Shown here in pieces: positions 52,883 through 62,000 of a stretch of DNA of 64,000 nucleotides. Each line of letters begins with the position of its first letter. Positions within the stretch are counted from its first letter, which is position 1. The stretch is taken from contig JACJWV010000017.1 of NCBI GenBank assembly GCA_020636915.1, forward strand, positions 45,835-109,834, read 5' to 3'. Under the pieces are notes generated by a model. The model had not been told where the DNA came from. It was given only the letters and a program-made list of their open reading frames with translations, and did not search any database. The translations under genes were made by a program, and so were the position numbers. Origin of the DNA: Nocardioides sp. Lineage in GTDB: Bacteria; Actinomycetota; Actinomycetes; Propionibacteriales; Nocardioidaceae.

Positions 52883-55102
52883 GTGCGCGAAACCAGCAAC
52901 GGCACGACGGCGGTTCCCGACGCGCGTGTCCAGCGATCTGCCCTGCTGGCGCGCCTTGCGGAGTCCACGGATGTCCCGCTGGTCGTGGTGAGCGCCGGTG
53001 CCGGGTTCGGCAAGACCACCCTGGCCGCACAGTGGGCCGCCCACGACACCCGGCCCCACGCCGTCGTACGGGTGGGCCGCTTCATGGACGACCCGGCAAC
53101 GCTCGCCCTCCACCTGGTCGACGCGCTGGAGTCGGTGGGGGCGGATGCCGGTGCCACCCGGGCCGTGGTCACCGCGGCCGAGCCCCGCTTCTCCGCGGTG
53201 GTCCTCCCGGCACTGAGCCGGTTGGCCGCGTCACCGACGACGCCCTACGTGCTCGTGGTCGACGACATCCACCTGCTGGCCGACCCCGACTGCCACGAGG
53301 TGCTGCACCACGTCGCCCGAGGCATCCCACAGGGTTCGCAGCTCGCCGTGCTGAGCCGCGAGAAGCTGCCCGAGTCGGTCGCCCGGGCCCGGGTGGAGGG
53401 GCGTCTCGTCGACGTCGGGGCCGCGGACCTGGCGTTCCACGACGCCGAGGGCCTTCGCCTCCTCGCGGCGCTCGGCACCCCGCTGACCGAGGGCGAGGCG
53501 CGCGACGTCGTGGCGCGGTCCGAGGGGTGGCCGGTCGGCCTCTACCTGATGGCGCTGGCCGTGGGTGGGCAGACCTCCTCGAAGGTGCCCGCGGTCGCTC
53601 CCACAGGCTCTGACCGTTACGTGCTCGACTACATCCGCGGCGAGGTGCTCACCGGTCTTCCTCCTCGCACGCGCGAGTTCATGCGACGCACGTCGGTCGT
53701 CGACGAGCTCGACGTCCACCTGTGCGACACCCTCGTCCAACGGCACGACTCAGCGCGACTTCTCGCCGACCTGTCCCAGCGGCTGCAGCTCGTGGTGCCA
53801 CTCGACGGTAATGCGCGCCACTACCGCTACCACCACCTCCTCTCCGATGCCCTGCGGGTGGATCTGGTCGAGCAGGAGCCCTGGCTCGAGCCGGAGCTGC
53901 ACGCGCGCGCCAGCAGCTGGTACGAGGCCACCGGTGACTGGGACGCCGCGATCCGGCACGCGCAGAGCGCGGGCGACCTGCCCCGAGTGAGCCGACTGGT
54001 GTGGGCCGGGGTGCCGTCCTGCATCGCCTCCGGCCACCCCGACCGGCTGCGCGCCTGGCTCGACGGGCTCGACGACCGCCAGATCGCCTCCGACCCCTGG
54101 CTGACCCTCTCCTCTGCCTGGCTGGGGCTGCAGGCCGGCGACCCGACCCGGATGACGCGGTGGCTGCTCACCGCCGACGACCACGCCGGAGCCGGGTGGC
54201 CCCTTCGCGCCGGGAGTGACGCGTACTCGGCATCCCTGGCGGCCATCCACGTGCTGGTCGGTGACCGCGGGCTGGAGGGCACCATCGAGCTGTGTCACGG
54301 CATCCAGCAGTGCCTGCCTCGGGACTCCGGCTTCCGGGCGGCTGCGTTCCACAACGAGGGCGTCGCGCTCACGTTGACCCGGCACACCGCGCAGGGGCTC
54401 GCCAGCCTGGAGGAGGGCGAGCGGCTGGCATCCGCACTCGGTGTGCACGTCATCGAGGCGAACTCACTGGCGTGGCAGGGCCTGGTCGCCCTGATGGACG
54501 ACGACTGGGCCCGAGGGGCGCCTCTGATCGCCCGGGCGGCCGACCTGGTGCGCACCCACGACCTCGACCGGCTGGCCACGTCGGCGATGTGCGTCACGGC
54601 GATGGCCCTGCTCCAGGCGGCCCGCGGCAGCAAGGATGACGCGCGGGTCACCTTGGGCACGGCCCGTCGGCTGACCGGGCAGGTGCGCCAGATCGCACCG
54701 TGGTTCGCCGTCGCCGGCCCCTTGGTCCAGGCCCGCGTGGCCCTGCTGCTCGGTGACACCCGGCTCGCCCGCACGCTGTTCGCCGAGGCGAGGGGACACA
54801 TGGGCCCCGACCTCGCCGGCAGCGTGCTGGAGGACTTCCTGACCTCCACCGAGACCCTGCTGCACGACGTACGCGTCGAGGGCATCGCCCCGGACACCCT
54901 CACCCCGGCCGAGCTGCGGGTGCTGCAGTACCTGCCGAGCCGGCTCACGTTCCCGGAGATCGGTGCCCACCTCTTCGTCTCGCAGAACACGATCAAGACC
55001 CACGCGCTCGCCATCTACCGCAAGCTCGGCACCACGTCACGCAACGATGCCGTCGACCGGGCTCGGACCCTCGGGCTCGTGGAGTCGCCTCCGGGCGCCT
55101 GA
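52883..55102 (+). CDS. MalT/LAL-type LuxR transcriptional regulator
   Basis: The 739-aa protein has an N-terminal STAND-like ATPase with Walker A VSAGAGFGKTTLAAQW (about 38-53) and Walker B YVLVVDDIHLLAD. TPR-like helices follow in the middle and a LuxR helix-turn-helix lies at the end (LTPAELRVLQYL, EIGAHLFVSQNTIKTHALAI). Such ATP-dependent activators sense a ligand and oligomerise on direct or inverted repeats. GTG 52883 is 6 nt after TACGAT (52871-52876). It is the natural candidate to bind the CTCATCC repeats around it, an inference. Confidence 0.9.
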   Translation: MRETSNGTTAVPDARVQRSALLARLAESTDVPLVVVSAGAGFGKTTLAAQWAAHDTRPHAVVRVGRFMDDPATLALHLVDALESVGADAGATRAVVTAAEPRFSAVVLPALSRLAASPTTPYVLVVDDIHLLADPDCHEVLHHVARGIPQGSQLAVLSREKLPESVARARVEGRLVDVGAADLAFHDAEGLRLLAALGTPLTEGEARDVVARSEGWPVGLYLMALAVGGQTSSKVPAVAPTGSDRYVLDYIRGEVLTGLPPRTREFMRRTSVVDELDVHLCDTLVQRHDSARLLADLSQRLQLVVPLDGNARHYRYHHLLSDALRVDLVEQEPWLEPELHARASSWYEATGDWDAAIRHAQSAGDLPRVSRLVWAGVPSCIASGHPDRLRAWLDGLDDRQIASDPWLTLSSAWLGLQAGDPTRMTRWLLTADDHAGAGWPLRAGSDAYSASLAAIHVLVGDRGLEGTIELCHGIQQCLPRDSGFRAAAFHNEGVALTLTRHTAQGLASLEEGERLASALGVHVIEANSLAWQGLVALMDDDWARGAPLIARAADLVRTHDLDRLATSAMCVTAMALLQAARGSKDDARVTLGTARRLTGQVRQIAPWFAVAGPLVQARVALLLGDTRLARTLFAEARGHMGPDLAGSVLEDFLTSTETLLHDVRVEGIAPDTLTPAELRVLQYLPSRLTFPEIGAHLFVSQNTIKTHALAIYRKLGTTSRNDAVDRARTLGLVESPPGA

Positions 55103-55121
55103 CCAGCCGACGTCCCCGTTT

Positions 55122-55142
55122 CTCATCCGGTTGGGAGGATGT
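55122..55142. promoter_or_regulatory. CTCATCC inverted repeat, copy c
   Basis: CTCATCC (55122-55128), 8 nt, GGATGT, 52 bp before the AI-2E transporter start. It is followed by GTCCCC/GGGGAC (55141-55164), a second small inverted repeat. Confidence 0.45.
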
Positions 55143-55193
55143 CCCCGCCCGAGCGGCTGGGGACGATCGAGGGGCAGGGACGAGGAGGCTGCC

Positions 55194-56396
55194 ATGGCGA
55201 CGCTGGAACAGGGTGGCTCGGGACACGGCCGGGTGAAGGCGGCTGCCCAGCGAGGCCTTACCACGGCGCAGGCCACGCCGTGGTTCAGGACCATAGGCGT
55301 GACAGCGTGGCTGATCCTGGGCGTGGCCGGCGTCCTTGCCCTTGCCCTGCTGCTCACGGCGCTGGTTGCCGAGGTCGCCATCCCGCTGGCCGTCGCCGCG
55401 GTGCTGGCGGCGCTGCTGGTGCCGCTCACGGACCGCCTCGAGCGCTGGCGGGTTCCCAGGTGGCTCGGTGCCACCCTCGTGCTGATCGCCAGCCTGGCCC
55501 TGGTCGTCGCGGTCGTCGCGGTCATCGTCGGCGGCCTCGTCAGCCAGAGCGACGAGATCTGGGCGCAGCTCGAGAGCTCCTTGCAGCAGGCCGACACTGC
55601 AGCCACCGGCTCGGCCGAGGGCACGAGCCAGCTGGGCGACCTCGCGCAGGGCGTCGTCAGCCTGCTCGTCCACGGGATGCTCGGGTCCTTGTTCAGCTCC
55701 GCGAGTGGCCTGGTCGTCGGCTGCGTGCTCGCCCTGTTCATGCTGCTCTTCCTGCTGAAGGACTGGACCCAGATCGCCGGATGGACGAGCCGGCACCTCG
55801 GTCTGCCGGCTCCGGTCGGGCGCAGCATCCTCGACGACACCGTCCTCGCCTTCCGTGGCTACGCCATGGGTTTGACGATCATCGGGGCGGCCAACGCCGC
55901 GGTCGTCTTCGTCGGTGCCTGGGCGCTCGGCGTTCCCCTCGCGGCAACCATCGCACTGGTGTCGTTCGTGACGAGCTACGTGCCCTACATCGGGGCGTTC
56001 GTGGCCGGCGCCTTCGCGACCCTGATCGCCTACGGCTCAGGGGGACTGGGCGACGCGCTGGCCATGCTGGCGATCGTGCTGCTCGCCAACAACACCATCC
56101 AGAACGTGGTGGAGCCGTTCGCGTTCGGCACCAGGCTGCGGCTGCATCCCCTGGCGGTGCTGCTCACCGTGACGACTGCGACCATGCTGTTCGGCGTCAT
56201 GGGGGCCGTGCTGGCGGCACCGCTCACCTCGGCCTGCGTCAACGCGGTCGGGCGGCTGCGAAGCGAGGGCATCCTGGGCGGCGCCCTGCCGGCGGCGGAC
56301 GACATCCCGGACGGGACGGGTGAGGCACCTGACACCAGCAACCAACGGACGACGCCTTCCCACGATCCCAGCCCCGAGGTGGTCGAGACGCCATGA
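55194..56396 (+). CDS. AI-2E family (TqsA/PerM-like) transporter
   Basis: The 400-aa protein has about eight membrane helices. Signatures are EVAIPLAVAAVLAALLVPLT, a charged loop with SQSDEIWAQLESSLQQA, and SFVTSYVPYIGAFVAGAFAT and LLANNTIQNVVEPFAFGTRL, as in the AI-2E/UPF0118 family. Members export signals or act as Na+/H+ antiporters; no autoinducer gene is near. CGAGGAGG before ATG 55194. The C-terminus is Pro/Thr-rich and ends in the dispersed-repeat peptide EVVETP. It overlaps the next ORF (ATGA). Confidence 0.88.
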   Translation: MATLEQGGSGHGRVKAAAQRGLTTAQATPWFRTIGVTAWLILGVAGVLALALLLTALVAEVAIPLAVAAVLAALLVPLTDRLERWRVPRWLGATLVLIASLALVVAVVAVIVGGLVSQSDEIWAQLESSLQQADTAATGSAEGTSQLGDLAQGVVSLLVHGMLGSLFSSASGLVVGCVLALFMLLFLLKDWTQIAGWTSRHLGLPAPVGRSILDDTVLAFRGYAMGLTIIGAANAAVVFVGAWALGVPLAATIALVSFVTSYVPYIGAFVAGAFATLIAYGSGGLGDALAMLAIVLLANNTIQNVVEPFAFGTRLRLHPLAVLLTVTTATMLFGVMGAVLAAPLTSACVNAVGRLRSEGILGGALPAADDIPDGTGEAPDTSNQRTTPSHDPSPEVVETP

Positions 56397-56986
56397 CCTC
56401 CGCCTCGGGCGTCACCGCACCCGACCACGCCCCGCACAGCATCGGGCTGTTGGACGACGAGGGCCGCCAGCTCGCGGCCGCCTGCGTGGCCGGCGCAGCT
56501 CTCGGGTCTTGGCCGGCGTTCACCCTGGGCGTCTACGGTGTCATCTTCTTCGAGCAGCACTTGGCCCTGTGGGTTGCGGCCACCTCGGTGTTCCTCGCTC
56601 TCGGACTGTCCAAGTGGCCGCGCGTGTGGCTCCGTCCCCAGGCGCTCGCACTGCTCCTGCCCTCGTTGTGGATCCTGCTCGCCTGGATCCTGCCGGTCGA
56701 CGGGACTTCCGGGATCTACCAGGTGCTGTTCTGGTTCGGCGTCGTGATCACCGTGGTCGGGATGCCGGCTCTGGCGGCAGTGATGGTGCGCTTGCTCATC
56801 CCAGGCGCGGAGCGGCTGCGCGGCAGGCGGGCACTGGGCGCCGTGATCGTGGTGTCGTTGATGATGCTGGTGTCCTTCGGCCTGGGCACCCAGCACCCGC
56901 GGATCCTGACCTGCGAGGATTTCACCATCAGCGGGAACTTCGCACCGGAGAACTGCTCGCCAGGCACCGGCAGCACCGTTCGTTGA
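56393..56986 (+). CDS. Membrane protein, unknown function
   Basis: The 197-aa protein has about five hydrophobic segments (25-43, 46-65, 77-95, 103-128 and 146-163) and a C-terminal, probably external, part with two Cys (LTCEDFTISGNFAPENCSPG) that may form a disulphide. It is translationally coupled to the AI-2E transporter. No family is recognised. An IS element is inserted 74 bp after its stop. Confidence 0.75.
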   Translation: MTSASGVTAPDHAPHSIGLLDDEGRQLAAACVAGAALGSWPAFTLGVYGVIFFEQHLALWVAATSVFLALGLSKWPRVWLRPQALALLLPSLWILLAWILPVDGTSGIYQVLFWFGVVITVVGMPALAAVMVRLLIPGAERLRGRRALGAVIVVSLMMLVSFGLGTQHPRILTCEDFTISGNFAPENCSPGTGSTVR

Positions 56987-57052
56987 GGGCGCACTTGTGG
57001 TCGCGGCTACGCGCTGGATCGGCACGGTTCGAGGGCAGGTTGGCGCCGCCGA

Positions 57053-57060
57053 CACAGGCC
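57053..57060. repeat. Target-site duplication, left copy
   Basis: CACAGGCC here is repeated at 58598-58605 right after the other end of the IS. The next base (G) also matches, so it could be 9 bp. Confidence 0.75.
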
Positions 57061-58597
57061 GGAGCGTGTCAAGATTTCTGTGTAAGGAGTCGGCTCTTTT
57101 CCTTGTTTTGTTGGGGTTTAGAGGTGGGGGTTGATGCGGTCGGGGTAGGCGATCGCGAGTTGGGCGAGGGCTTGCTTCCAGTTCGTGACGACCTGTCCCT
57201 CGACGAGGCGGCCTGAGGCCTTGCGCTCGTGTGCCGGCTTGCCGCGTTCCTTGGCCCGCTCGCGGGCTCGCTTGTCCTCGATGTTGCAGATCGCCAGCCA
57301 TAGCAGCTTCACGACCGCGTCGTCGGTCGGGAAGTGACCGCGGTTCTTGGTGACCTTGCGCAGCTGGTAGTTCAGTGACTCGATGCTGTTGGTCGTGTAG
57401 ATCACCCGCCGCAGCTCGGGCGGGAAGGCCAGGAACGGGATGAACCGCTCCCACGCTGCCCGCCAGGTCGCGACCGCGTGGGGGTACTTCTGTCCCCACT
57501 TGCCGTCCGCGAACTCCTCGAGCGCCTCCTCGGCCGCCGCGACGGTCGGCGCGGTGTAGACCGGCTTCAGCGCCGCGGCCACGGCCTTGCGGTCGCCGTA
57601 GGACACGAACCGCATCGAGGCCCGGATCAGGTGCACGGTGCAGGTCTGCACGGTCGCTTGCGGCCAGGTCGCCTCGATCGCGTCCGGCAGGCCGGTCAGC
57701 CCGTCGCAGCACACGATCAGCACGTCGCGGACCCCGCGATTGGCGAGGTCCGCGCACACACCGGCCCAGAACTTCGCGCCCTCGGTGTGCTGCAACCAGA
57801 TCCCCAGGACGTGCTTGACGCCTTCGATGTCCACCCCCACGGCGATGTGGGCGGCCTTGTTCCGCACGTGGGCGCCGTCGCGGACCTTGACCACGATCGC
57901 GTCGAGGTAGATCACCGGGTACAGCGCATCCAGGGGCCGCTGCTGCCAGGTGAGGATCTCCTCGCACACCGCGTCGGTGACGTTCGAGATCGTCTCGTGC
58001 GACAGCTCGGTGCCCAGCGTGGCTTCGAGGTGGTCGGCGATGTCGCGCACCGTCATCCCGCCCGCATAGAGGCTGATGATCATGTCGTCCAGGCCGCCCA
58101 GGCGGCGCACGCCCTTGGGGACCAGCCGCGGGATGAACGTGCCGTCGCGGTCGCGGGGCACGGCCAGGTCGACGTCGCCGGCCTGGGTCGCCAGCGTCTT
58201 CGGGGTCGTGCCGTTGCGGGCGTTGGGGAACGCGGCCGCTTCCGGGTCGCCCTTCTCATAACCCAGGTGGTCGGTCAGCTCGACGGCCAGGCCGCGCTCG
58301 AGGCTGGCCTTGATCAACTCGGTCACGAACCCGCCGTCCCCGGTCAGATCCAGCTCCCCGCCGTCGATCTTGGCGAACAGCCCGTCCAACGCGCCCGACT
58401 CGGCCAGCTCGGTCACCGCCGCCCGGGCCGGCGACGCCGCACGGATCGCACGGCGCTCAGCCAGCCGACTCGGCCGCTTCGAAACGGGGTCGTCGTTCAC
58501 GTCTGTCCCAGTGGCCTCGTCCGTCACAGCGGACATCGTGTCGGTCATGGTGGTCCTTCCTCAGGACCGACCCCCTACACAGAACATCTGACACCCC
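57061..58597. mobile_element. IS256-family insertion sequence, intact
   Basis: The 1537-bp element has imperfect terminal inverted repeats: left GTGTCAAGATTTCTGTGTAA and right (complement) GTGTCAGATGTTCTGTGTAG, each preceded by a few G-rich bases. It is flanked by 8-bp direct repeats, the expected target duplication of the family. It carries one full-length transposase. The AT-rich left tip (TTTTCCTTGTTTTGTTGGGG) is unlike the host DNA. The intact ends and duplication suggest recent arrival. Confidence 0.88.
57118..58548 (-). CDS. IS256-family transposase
   Basis: The 476-aa mutator-type transposase carries the three acidic residues in YLDAIVVKVRDG, VLIVCCDGLTGLPDAIEATW and YTTNSIESLNYQLRKVTKNR, with HLIRASMRFV between. 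The N-terminal part holds the helix-turn-helix (MTVRDIADHLEATLGTELSH). It is full length with no frameshift, so it should be active. Start ATG 58548, alternative GTG downstream; a Shine-Dalgarno GGAAGGACC lies just before it. Confidence 0.95.
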   Translation of the reverse strand: MTDTMSAVTDEATGTDVNDDPVSKRPSRLAERRAIRAASPARAAVTELAESGALDGLFAKIDGGELDLTGDGGFVTELIKASLERGLAVELTDHLGYEKGDPEAAAFPNARNGTTPKTLATQAGDVDLAVPRDRDGTFIPRLVPKGVRRLGGLDDMIISLYAGGMTVRDIADHLEATLGTELSHETISNVTDAVCEEILTWQQRPLDALYPVIYLDAIVVKVRDGAHVRNKAAHIAVGVDIEGVKHVLGIWLQHTEGAKFWAGVCADLANRGVRDVLIVCCDGLTGLPDAIEATWPQATVQTCTVHLIRASMRFVSYGDRKAVAAALKPVYTAPTVAAAEEALEEFADGKWGQKYPHAVATWRAAWERFIPFLAFPPELRRVIYTTNSIESLNYQLRKVTKNRGHFPTDDAVVKLLWLAICNIEDKRARERAKERGKPAHERKASGRLVEGQVVTNWKQALAQLAIAYPDRINPHL

Positions 58598-58605
58598 CAC
58601 AGGCC
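58598..58605. repeat. Target-site duplication, right copy
   Basis: CACAGGCC, identical to 57053-57060. The DNA from here to 58768 shows no gene. Confidence 0.75.
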
Positions 58606-58768
58606 GAGTCCCGAACACAAGGGTTGACGGCAGGACCCGACGCTAGCCGCTCGAGTCGTGCGCCATGGCGGTGGTGCTGGTGGTTTTGCTCGTGAAGAGA
58701 ACGAACCTCCAAGCCCGTCGCTGCGCCTTTGCGGAACGCGCTCTCATGCCGCAACTTGGGTGCACGCC

Positions 58769-59065
58769 TCAGTTGCTCGCCACAGCGGCGGCTAGGCGGT
58801 TCCTTCGCACGCGCCGCGGTCTCACGGCCACGCGCCACTCCAACGGTGCTGCCTCGCGCAGCGCCCCCCAACCGCCGATTACCTGCCCCGAGCAGACCAG
58901 CAGCCCCGTGCATCGGTGCACCCAGGTCAGGCCACCTTGGAACCGGGCCCGGGTCACCTCGACCGTGCACCACGAACAGACCGGTGGCTCTGCGAGCTCG
59001 TCCACGAGCCCTTCCACGAGCGGCTCGAGCCGGACGACTCCGTCCTCGTCGACGTAGGCCACCAT
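58769..59065 (-). CDS. 98-aa hypothetical protein with Cys motifs
   Basis: The product starts MVAYVDEDGVVRLEPLVEGL and has CSWC and HRCTGLLVC, four Cys that could form a small zinc site. The region from VCSWC to GQVIGGWG is well ordered; the C-terminal basic tail is not. No family is recognised. It is convergent with the IS-flanked DNA and sits between the IS and the recombinase, so it may be part of transferred material. Confidence 0.5.
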   Translation of the reverse strand: MVAYVDEDGVVRLEPLVEGLVDELAEPPVCSWCTVEVTRARFQGGLTWVHRCTGLLVCSGQVIGGWGALREAAPLEWRVAVRPRRVRRNRLAAAVASN

Positions 59066-59275
59066 CAGAAGGGCCCTCCCGACACGGCCTCCAGCCACAC
59101 GGTCGCTGTCGCCACCTGGACCGGAGTGTCGGGCCTCGGACGCGGGCAGGTGGCCGTCATGTCCAAGCGCTGACGTTCATGACGCAATGCTGGTTGACCG
59201 GCGCGCAGAACGCACTACTTTGCCGCACTTGGTGCGACTTCTTGACCGTCGGTGGTCTCGGTCGGACGCTGCGGA

Positions 59276-60193
59276 ATGGCTACTTCACAGATCCTGATTC
59301 CCGTCGTTCTACCTCCCGTGTCGGATCGTCTTCGGCACGCTGTCGCGGCCTACCTGGCCCGATTCAAGGGGCAATCCCGAGTGCACACCGAGTCGGACCT
59401 GCGCTGCTTCGTCACCTGGTGCGAGGAACGCGGCCTGGACCCCTTGGCCGCCCAGCGGCCCCATGTCGAGCTGTACGTGCGGTGGATGCAGGAAGTGCGC
59501 CGGTACAAGCCGTCCACGATCAGCCGCCGCGTTGCAGTCGTGGCTGGGTTCTACCGGACCTGCGTGATCGACGAGGTGCTAGCGCACTCCCCGGCGGAGT
59601 ACGTGCGCCGGCCCAACGTCCCGCCCGAGTCGCCCACCCTAGGTCTGACGCATCTGCAGTTCGAGGCCATGCTCGCCACCGCTCGCACCTCGGCGAACCT
59701 CAACGACTTCGCGTTGGTGGCGATGCTGGGTCTGCTCGGCCTACGGATCTTCGAGGCCTGCGGCGCGAACGTCGAGGACCTCGGCGAGGAGCACGGTCAC
59801 CGCGTGCTCAAGGTCCGCGGCAAGGGCGGCAAGGTCGTGCTAACCCCACTGCCGCCGGCAGTGTCCCGTGCCATCGAGCGCGCCGTCGGCGACCGGGAGT
59901 CCGGCCCGATCCTGCGCACCCGCAACGGCACACGGATGGACCGGCACTGCGCCACACGCCGTCTGCACCGTCTGGCCGAGGCCGGCGGTGTGCACGCCGC
60001 ACGGATGCACCCGCACATGCTGCGGCACACGTTCGTGACCACCATGCTCGACGCCGGGGTCGACCTGCGCGACGTGCAGATCGCCGCCCGGCACGCCGAC
60101 CCGCGCACCACCATGCGATACGACCGGGCTCGCAAGAACCTGGATCGCCACCCCAACTACATCCTCGCCGCCTACATGGCCTCAGGCACGTGA
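59276..60193 (+). CDS. Tyrosine recombinase / integrase
   Basis: The 305-aa protein has an N-terminal SAM-like core-binding domain (about 15-110; FVTWCEERGLDPLAAQRPHV) and the catalytic domain with the Arg in LLGLRIFEACGA, Lys in VRGKGGKVV, HPHMLRHTFVTTM (His-x-x-Arg), His in AARHADPRTTMRYDRARK and the final Tyr there. All active-site residues are present. It resembles XerC/D-type stand-alone integrases of mobile elements. No attachment site or excisionase was found next to it. ATG 59276 is used. Confidence 0.9.
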   Translation: MATSQILIPVVLPPVSDRLRHAVAAYLARFKGQSRVHTESDLRCFVTWCEERGLDPLAAQRPHVELYVRWMQEVRRYKPSTISRRVAVVAGFYRTCVIDEVLAHSPAEYVRRPNVPPESPTLGLTHLQFEAMLATARTSANLNDFALVAMLGLLGLRIFEACGANVEDLGEEHGHRVLKVRGKGGKVVLTPLPPAVSRAIERAVGDRESGPILRTRNGTRMDRHCATRRLHRLAEAGGVHAARMHPHMLRHTFVTTMLDAGVDLRDVQIAARHADPRTTMRYDRARKNLDRHPNYILAAYMASGT

Positions 60194-60226
60194 CCCGAAC
60201 AACCCAGCAGCGCACGGCTGGAGCAG

Positions 60227-60937
60227 TCAGGGGCGTAGCGCTCTGGTGGGGGTGTACCCCTGCGCAGCGAGCCAGGCTCGGGCGCGGCCGCGGAGACGGT
60301 CCTCGCTGAGGGTGTACCAGCGCTCCGCGGCGGCCGGGTCGTCGGCGATCACGTCCTTGAAGCGGCGGAACGCGCCGCGCCCAGCAATCGCAATGCTCAG
60401 GCGGTCGGCCAAGGTGCGGTCATCGACCGTGTCGATGAACAGCTCCATGTCGCGGTACCCCTCACGCGAACCCTGCGCGTCCACCCACAACCAGGGCGAG
60501 TCGTCCTCGTCATCGTCTTCCTCCTCGTCGTCATCGGTGAAGTCGTTGAAGACGGAGTGGTGCCACACCTCCCCGTTCCGCAGGTCGATCCGGCCGCCTC
60601 CGCGTACGGGGTCGCCCTCCAAGACCGAGGCCAGCTCCTCCAGGTCCACGGGCACTGGCCGAAGCATCGGCGTCGGGCCGTCGCCGACAGCGGCGCTCAA
60701 CGCGGCGGCCAGTTCGACGTCACCCTCCCAGTCGCGCTGCCCCAGAGCCACAACGCACCGCCGTGCCAACACGGATGCCTCGCTCGCGCCGCTGGCGACA
60801 GCGACCAGGACGGCATCGCCGACCAACTGCAAGCCTTCCTTCGGCCATGGGCCCGACATCAACAGCTCCATCAAGACCGGGGTGTCAGCGCGGGCGGTGG
60901 CTCCACGCAGCAGCGTCCGGTACTCCCCAAGCGACAC
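60227..60937 (-). CDS. UPF0158 family protein
   Basis: The 236-aa protein has the UPF0158 layout in its C-terminal two-thirds: VDLEELASVLEGDPVRGGGR (a V-D-L-E-x-L start), DLRNGEVWHHS, then FIDTVDDRTLADRLSIAIAG, GRGAFRRFKDVI and ERWYTLSEDRLRGRARAWLA. An Asp/Glu run (DDDEEEDDDEDD, near 139) interrupts it. The N-terminal 80 residues are an extra helical region. The function is unknown. Start ATG 60937. Confidence 0.75.
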   Translation of the reverse strand: MSLGEYRTLLRGATARADTPVLMELLMSGPWPKEGLQLVGDAVLVAVASGASEASVLARRCVVALGQRDWEGDVELAAALSAAVGDGPTPMLRPVPVDLEELASVLEGDPVRGGGRIDLRNGEVWHHSVFNDFTDDDEEEDDDEDDSPWLWVDAQGSREGYRDMELFIDTVDDRTLADRLSIAIAGRGAFRRFKDVIADDPAAAERWYTLSEDRLRGRARAWLAAQGYTPTRALRP

Positions 60938-61150
60938 CCCGTCATTGTGCTACCACCGACCACCCAATAGCCGGCCTGGCTCGGGAGGCTGCCGTCACGA
61001 CACCATGGCAGTGGAGATCGTGCGGCGAACAACCAACCTGAGCAACTCGGGCCCCAGCACGGTCCGCGGGATGAGCGCGAGCATCTCGCGCTGAGGGAGG
61101 CGCTCGACTTGGCCGATGTCCTGATGATTGTGACCTGAGGTCAGCATCGT

Positions 61151-61687
61151 TCAGTCGTGCCCGAAGAACCCCTTGAGCGCGTACTCGCAGTGCTGAAGGA
61201 AGGGGAAGAGATCTCCCTCGTTCTGGTCTGGGTGTGCGCCGGCTGCCCAGGAGGAGTCCGACATCTGGCGGACTGTCTCGTCGATGGAGGTGTGGTCTCG
61301 CGGGGCCCGCAAGAGCCAGACGCGACCCGGTGGCCGCTTCGGAAGCGGCAGTAAGCGTGCCAGGGAGTCGTGCTCGTCGTCGGCGGCCTCGAGGTAGTCC
61401 GCCGTGGACCACGGAACGTCAACCAGCTGACCATCGACGTAGGTTTGCAGATGACGCAGGCGGTTGTCCCGAATCCATGCCCGATCCGCGATTGGCCACA
61501 CCACCGGGAGAAAGAGCCACATCGGAGCGTCCGGAGCTACCTCGAACCCGTGCTCCCTCGCCAGACGAGCGAGCGGAAGGTCGTTCGCGTCGTCACTGTC
61601 AACTGGACGGTCGCCGATTTCCTTCGTTCGCTCCCCCCAAAGGAACTGCGCTTCGGGCGAGATGCCCTCCCACGAGTACTCGTTCAC
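61151..61687 (-). CDS. Hypothetical protein, 178 aa
   Basis: Starts at GTG 61687 (VNEYSWEGISPEAQFLWGER) with GAGAGG about 9 nt upstream; in-frame ATGs at 61759 and 61741 are less likely. The protein is rich in Trp and Asp, with WLFLPVVWPIADRAWIRDNR, VDGQLVDVPWSTADYLEAAD and LPKRPPGRVWLLRAP. No membrane span or known fold is evident. Lower GC and odd codon use than the core genes fit the accessory nature of this block. Confidence 0.6.
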   Translation of the reverse strand: MNEYSWEGISPEAQFLWGERTKEIGDRPVDSDDANDLPLARLAREHGFEVAPDAPMWLFLPVVWPIADRAWIRDNRLRHLQTYVDGQLVDVPWSTADYLEAADDEHDSLARLLPLPKRPPGRVWLLRAPRDHTSIDETVRQMSDSSWAAGAHPDQNEGDLFPFLQHCEYALKGFFGHD

Positions 61688-61808
61688 GAGGGACAGCCTC
61701 TCAGTGACGGTTCCGCGGGTACAGCACCCGCGATGCGGCATGTCCGTGCAGTTCGGCACCGCTCAACCACGCGCGGGCTTGCATCGATCCAAAGGGAGAG
61801 TCAACGCA

Positions 61809-62000
61809 TCACGCGCGGTCGTCCAGTCCCCACGCAATCACGGCCAAAGAGGCCACGCACACGATCCCTCCGACGACGGCCTTGACGTAGTCGCCCTGCC
61901 CTACGTAGTCGAAAGCGGCCCCGCCGCCGACAACGACTCCAAACGCAGCGCATACCCACACACGCCAACTCAGAGGCGCCCGATGAGCGTTGTCAGACAT
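61809..62000 (-). CDS. Small membrane protein, 63 aa
   Basis: Two hydrophobic helices (about 13-27 and 40-57) with a short GQGDY loop. A strong CGGAGG Shine-Dalgarno lies just before ATG 62000. Unknown function; it may act with the four-helix membrane protein upstream. Confidence 0.65.
   Translation of the reverse strand: MSDNAHRAPLSWRVWVCAAFGVVVGGGAAFDYVGQGDYVKAVVGGIVCVASLAVIAWGLDDRA

Noticed and set aside
58595..58606. IS ending exactly at the GTGTCA tips (57066 and 58594)
   Set aside because: That leaves no target duplication; moving the ends out by a few bases gives matching CACAGGCC on both sides, as expected of the IS256 family.
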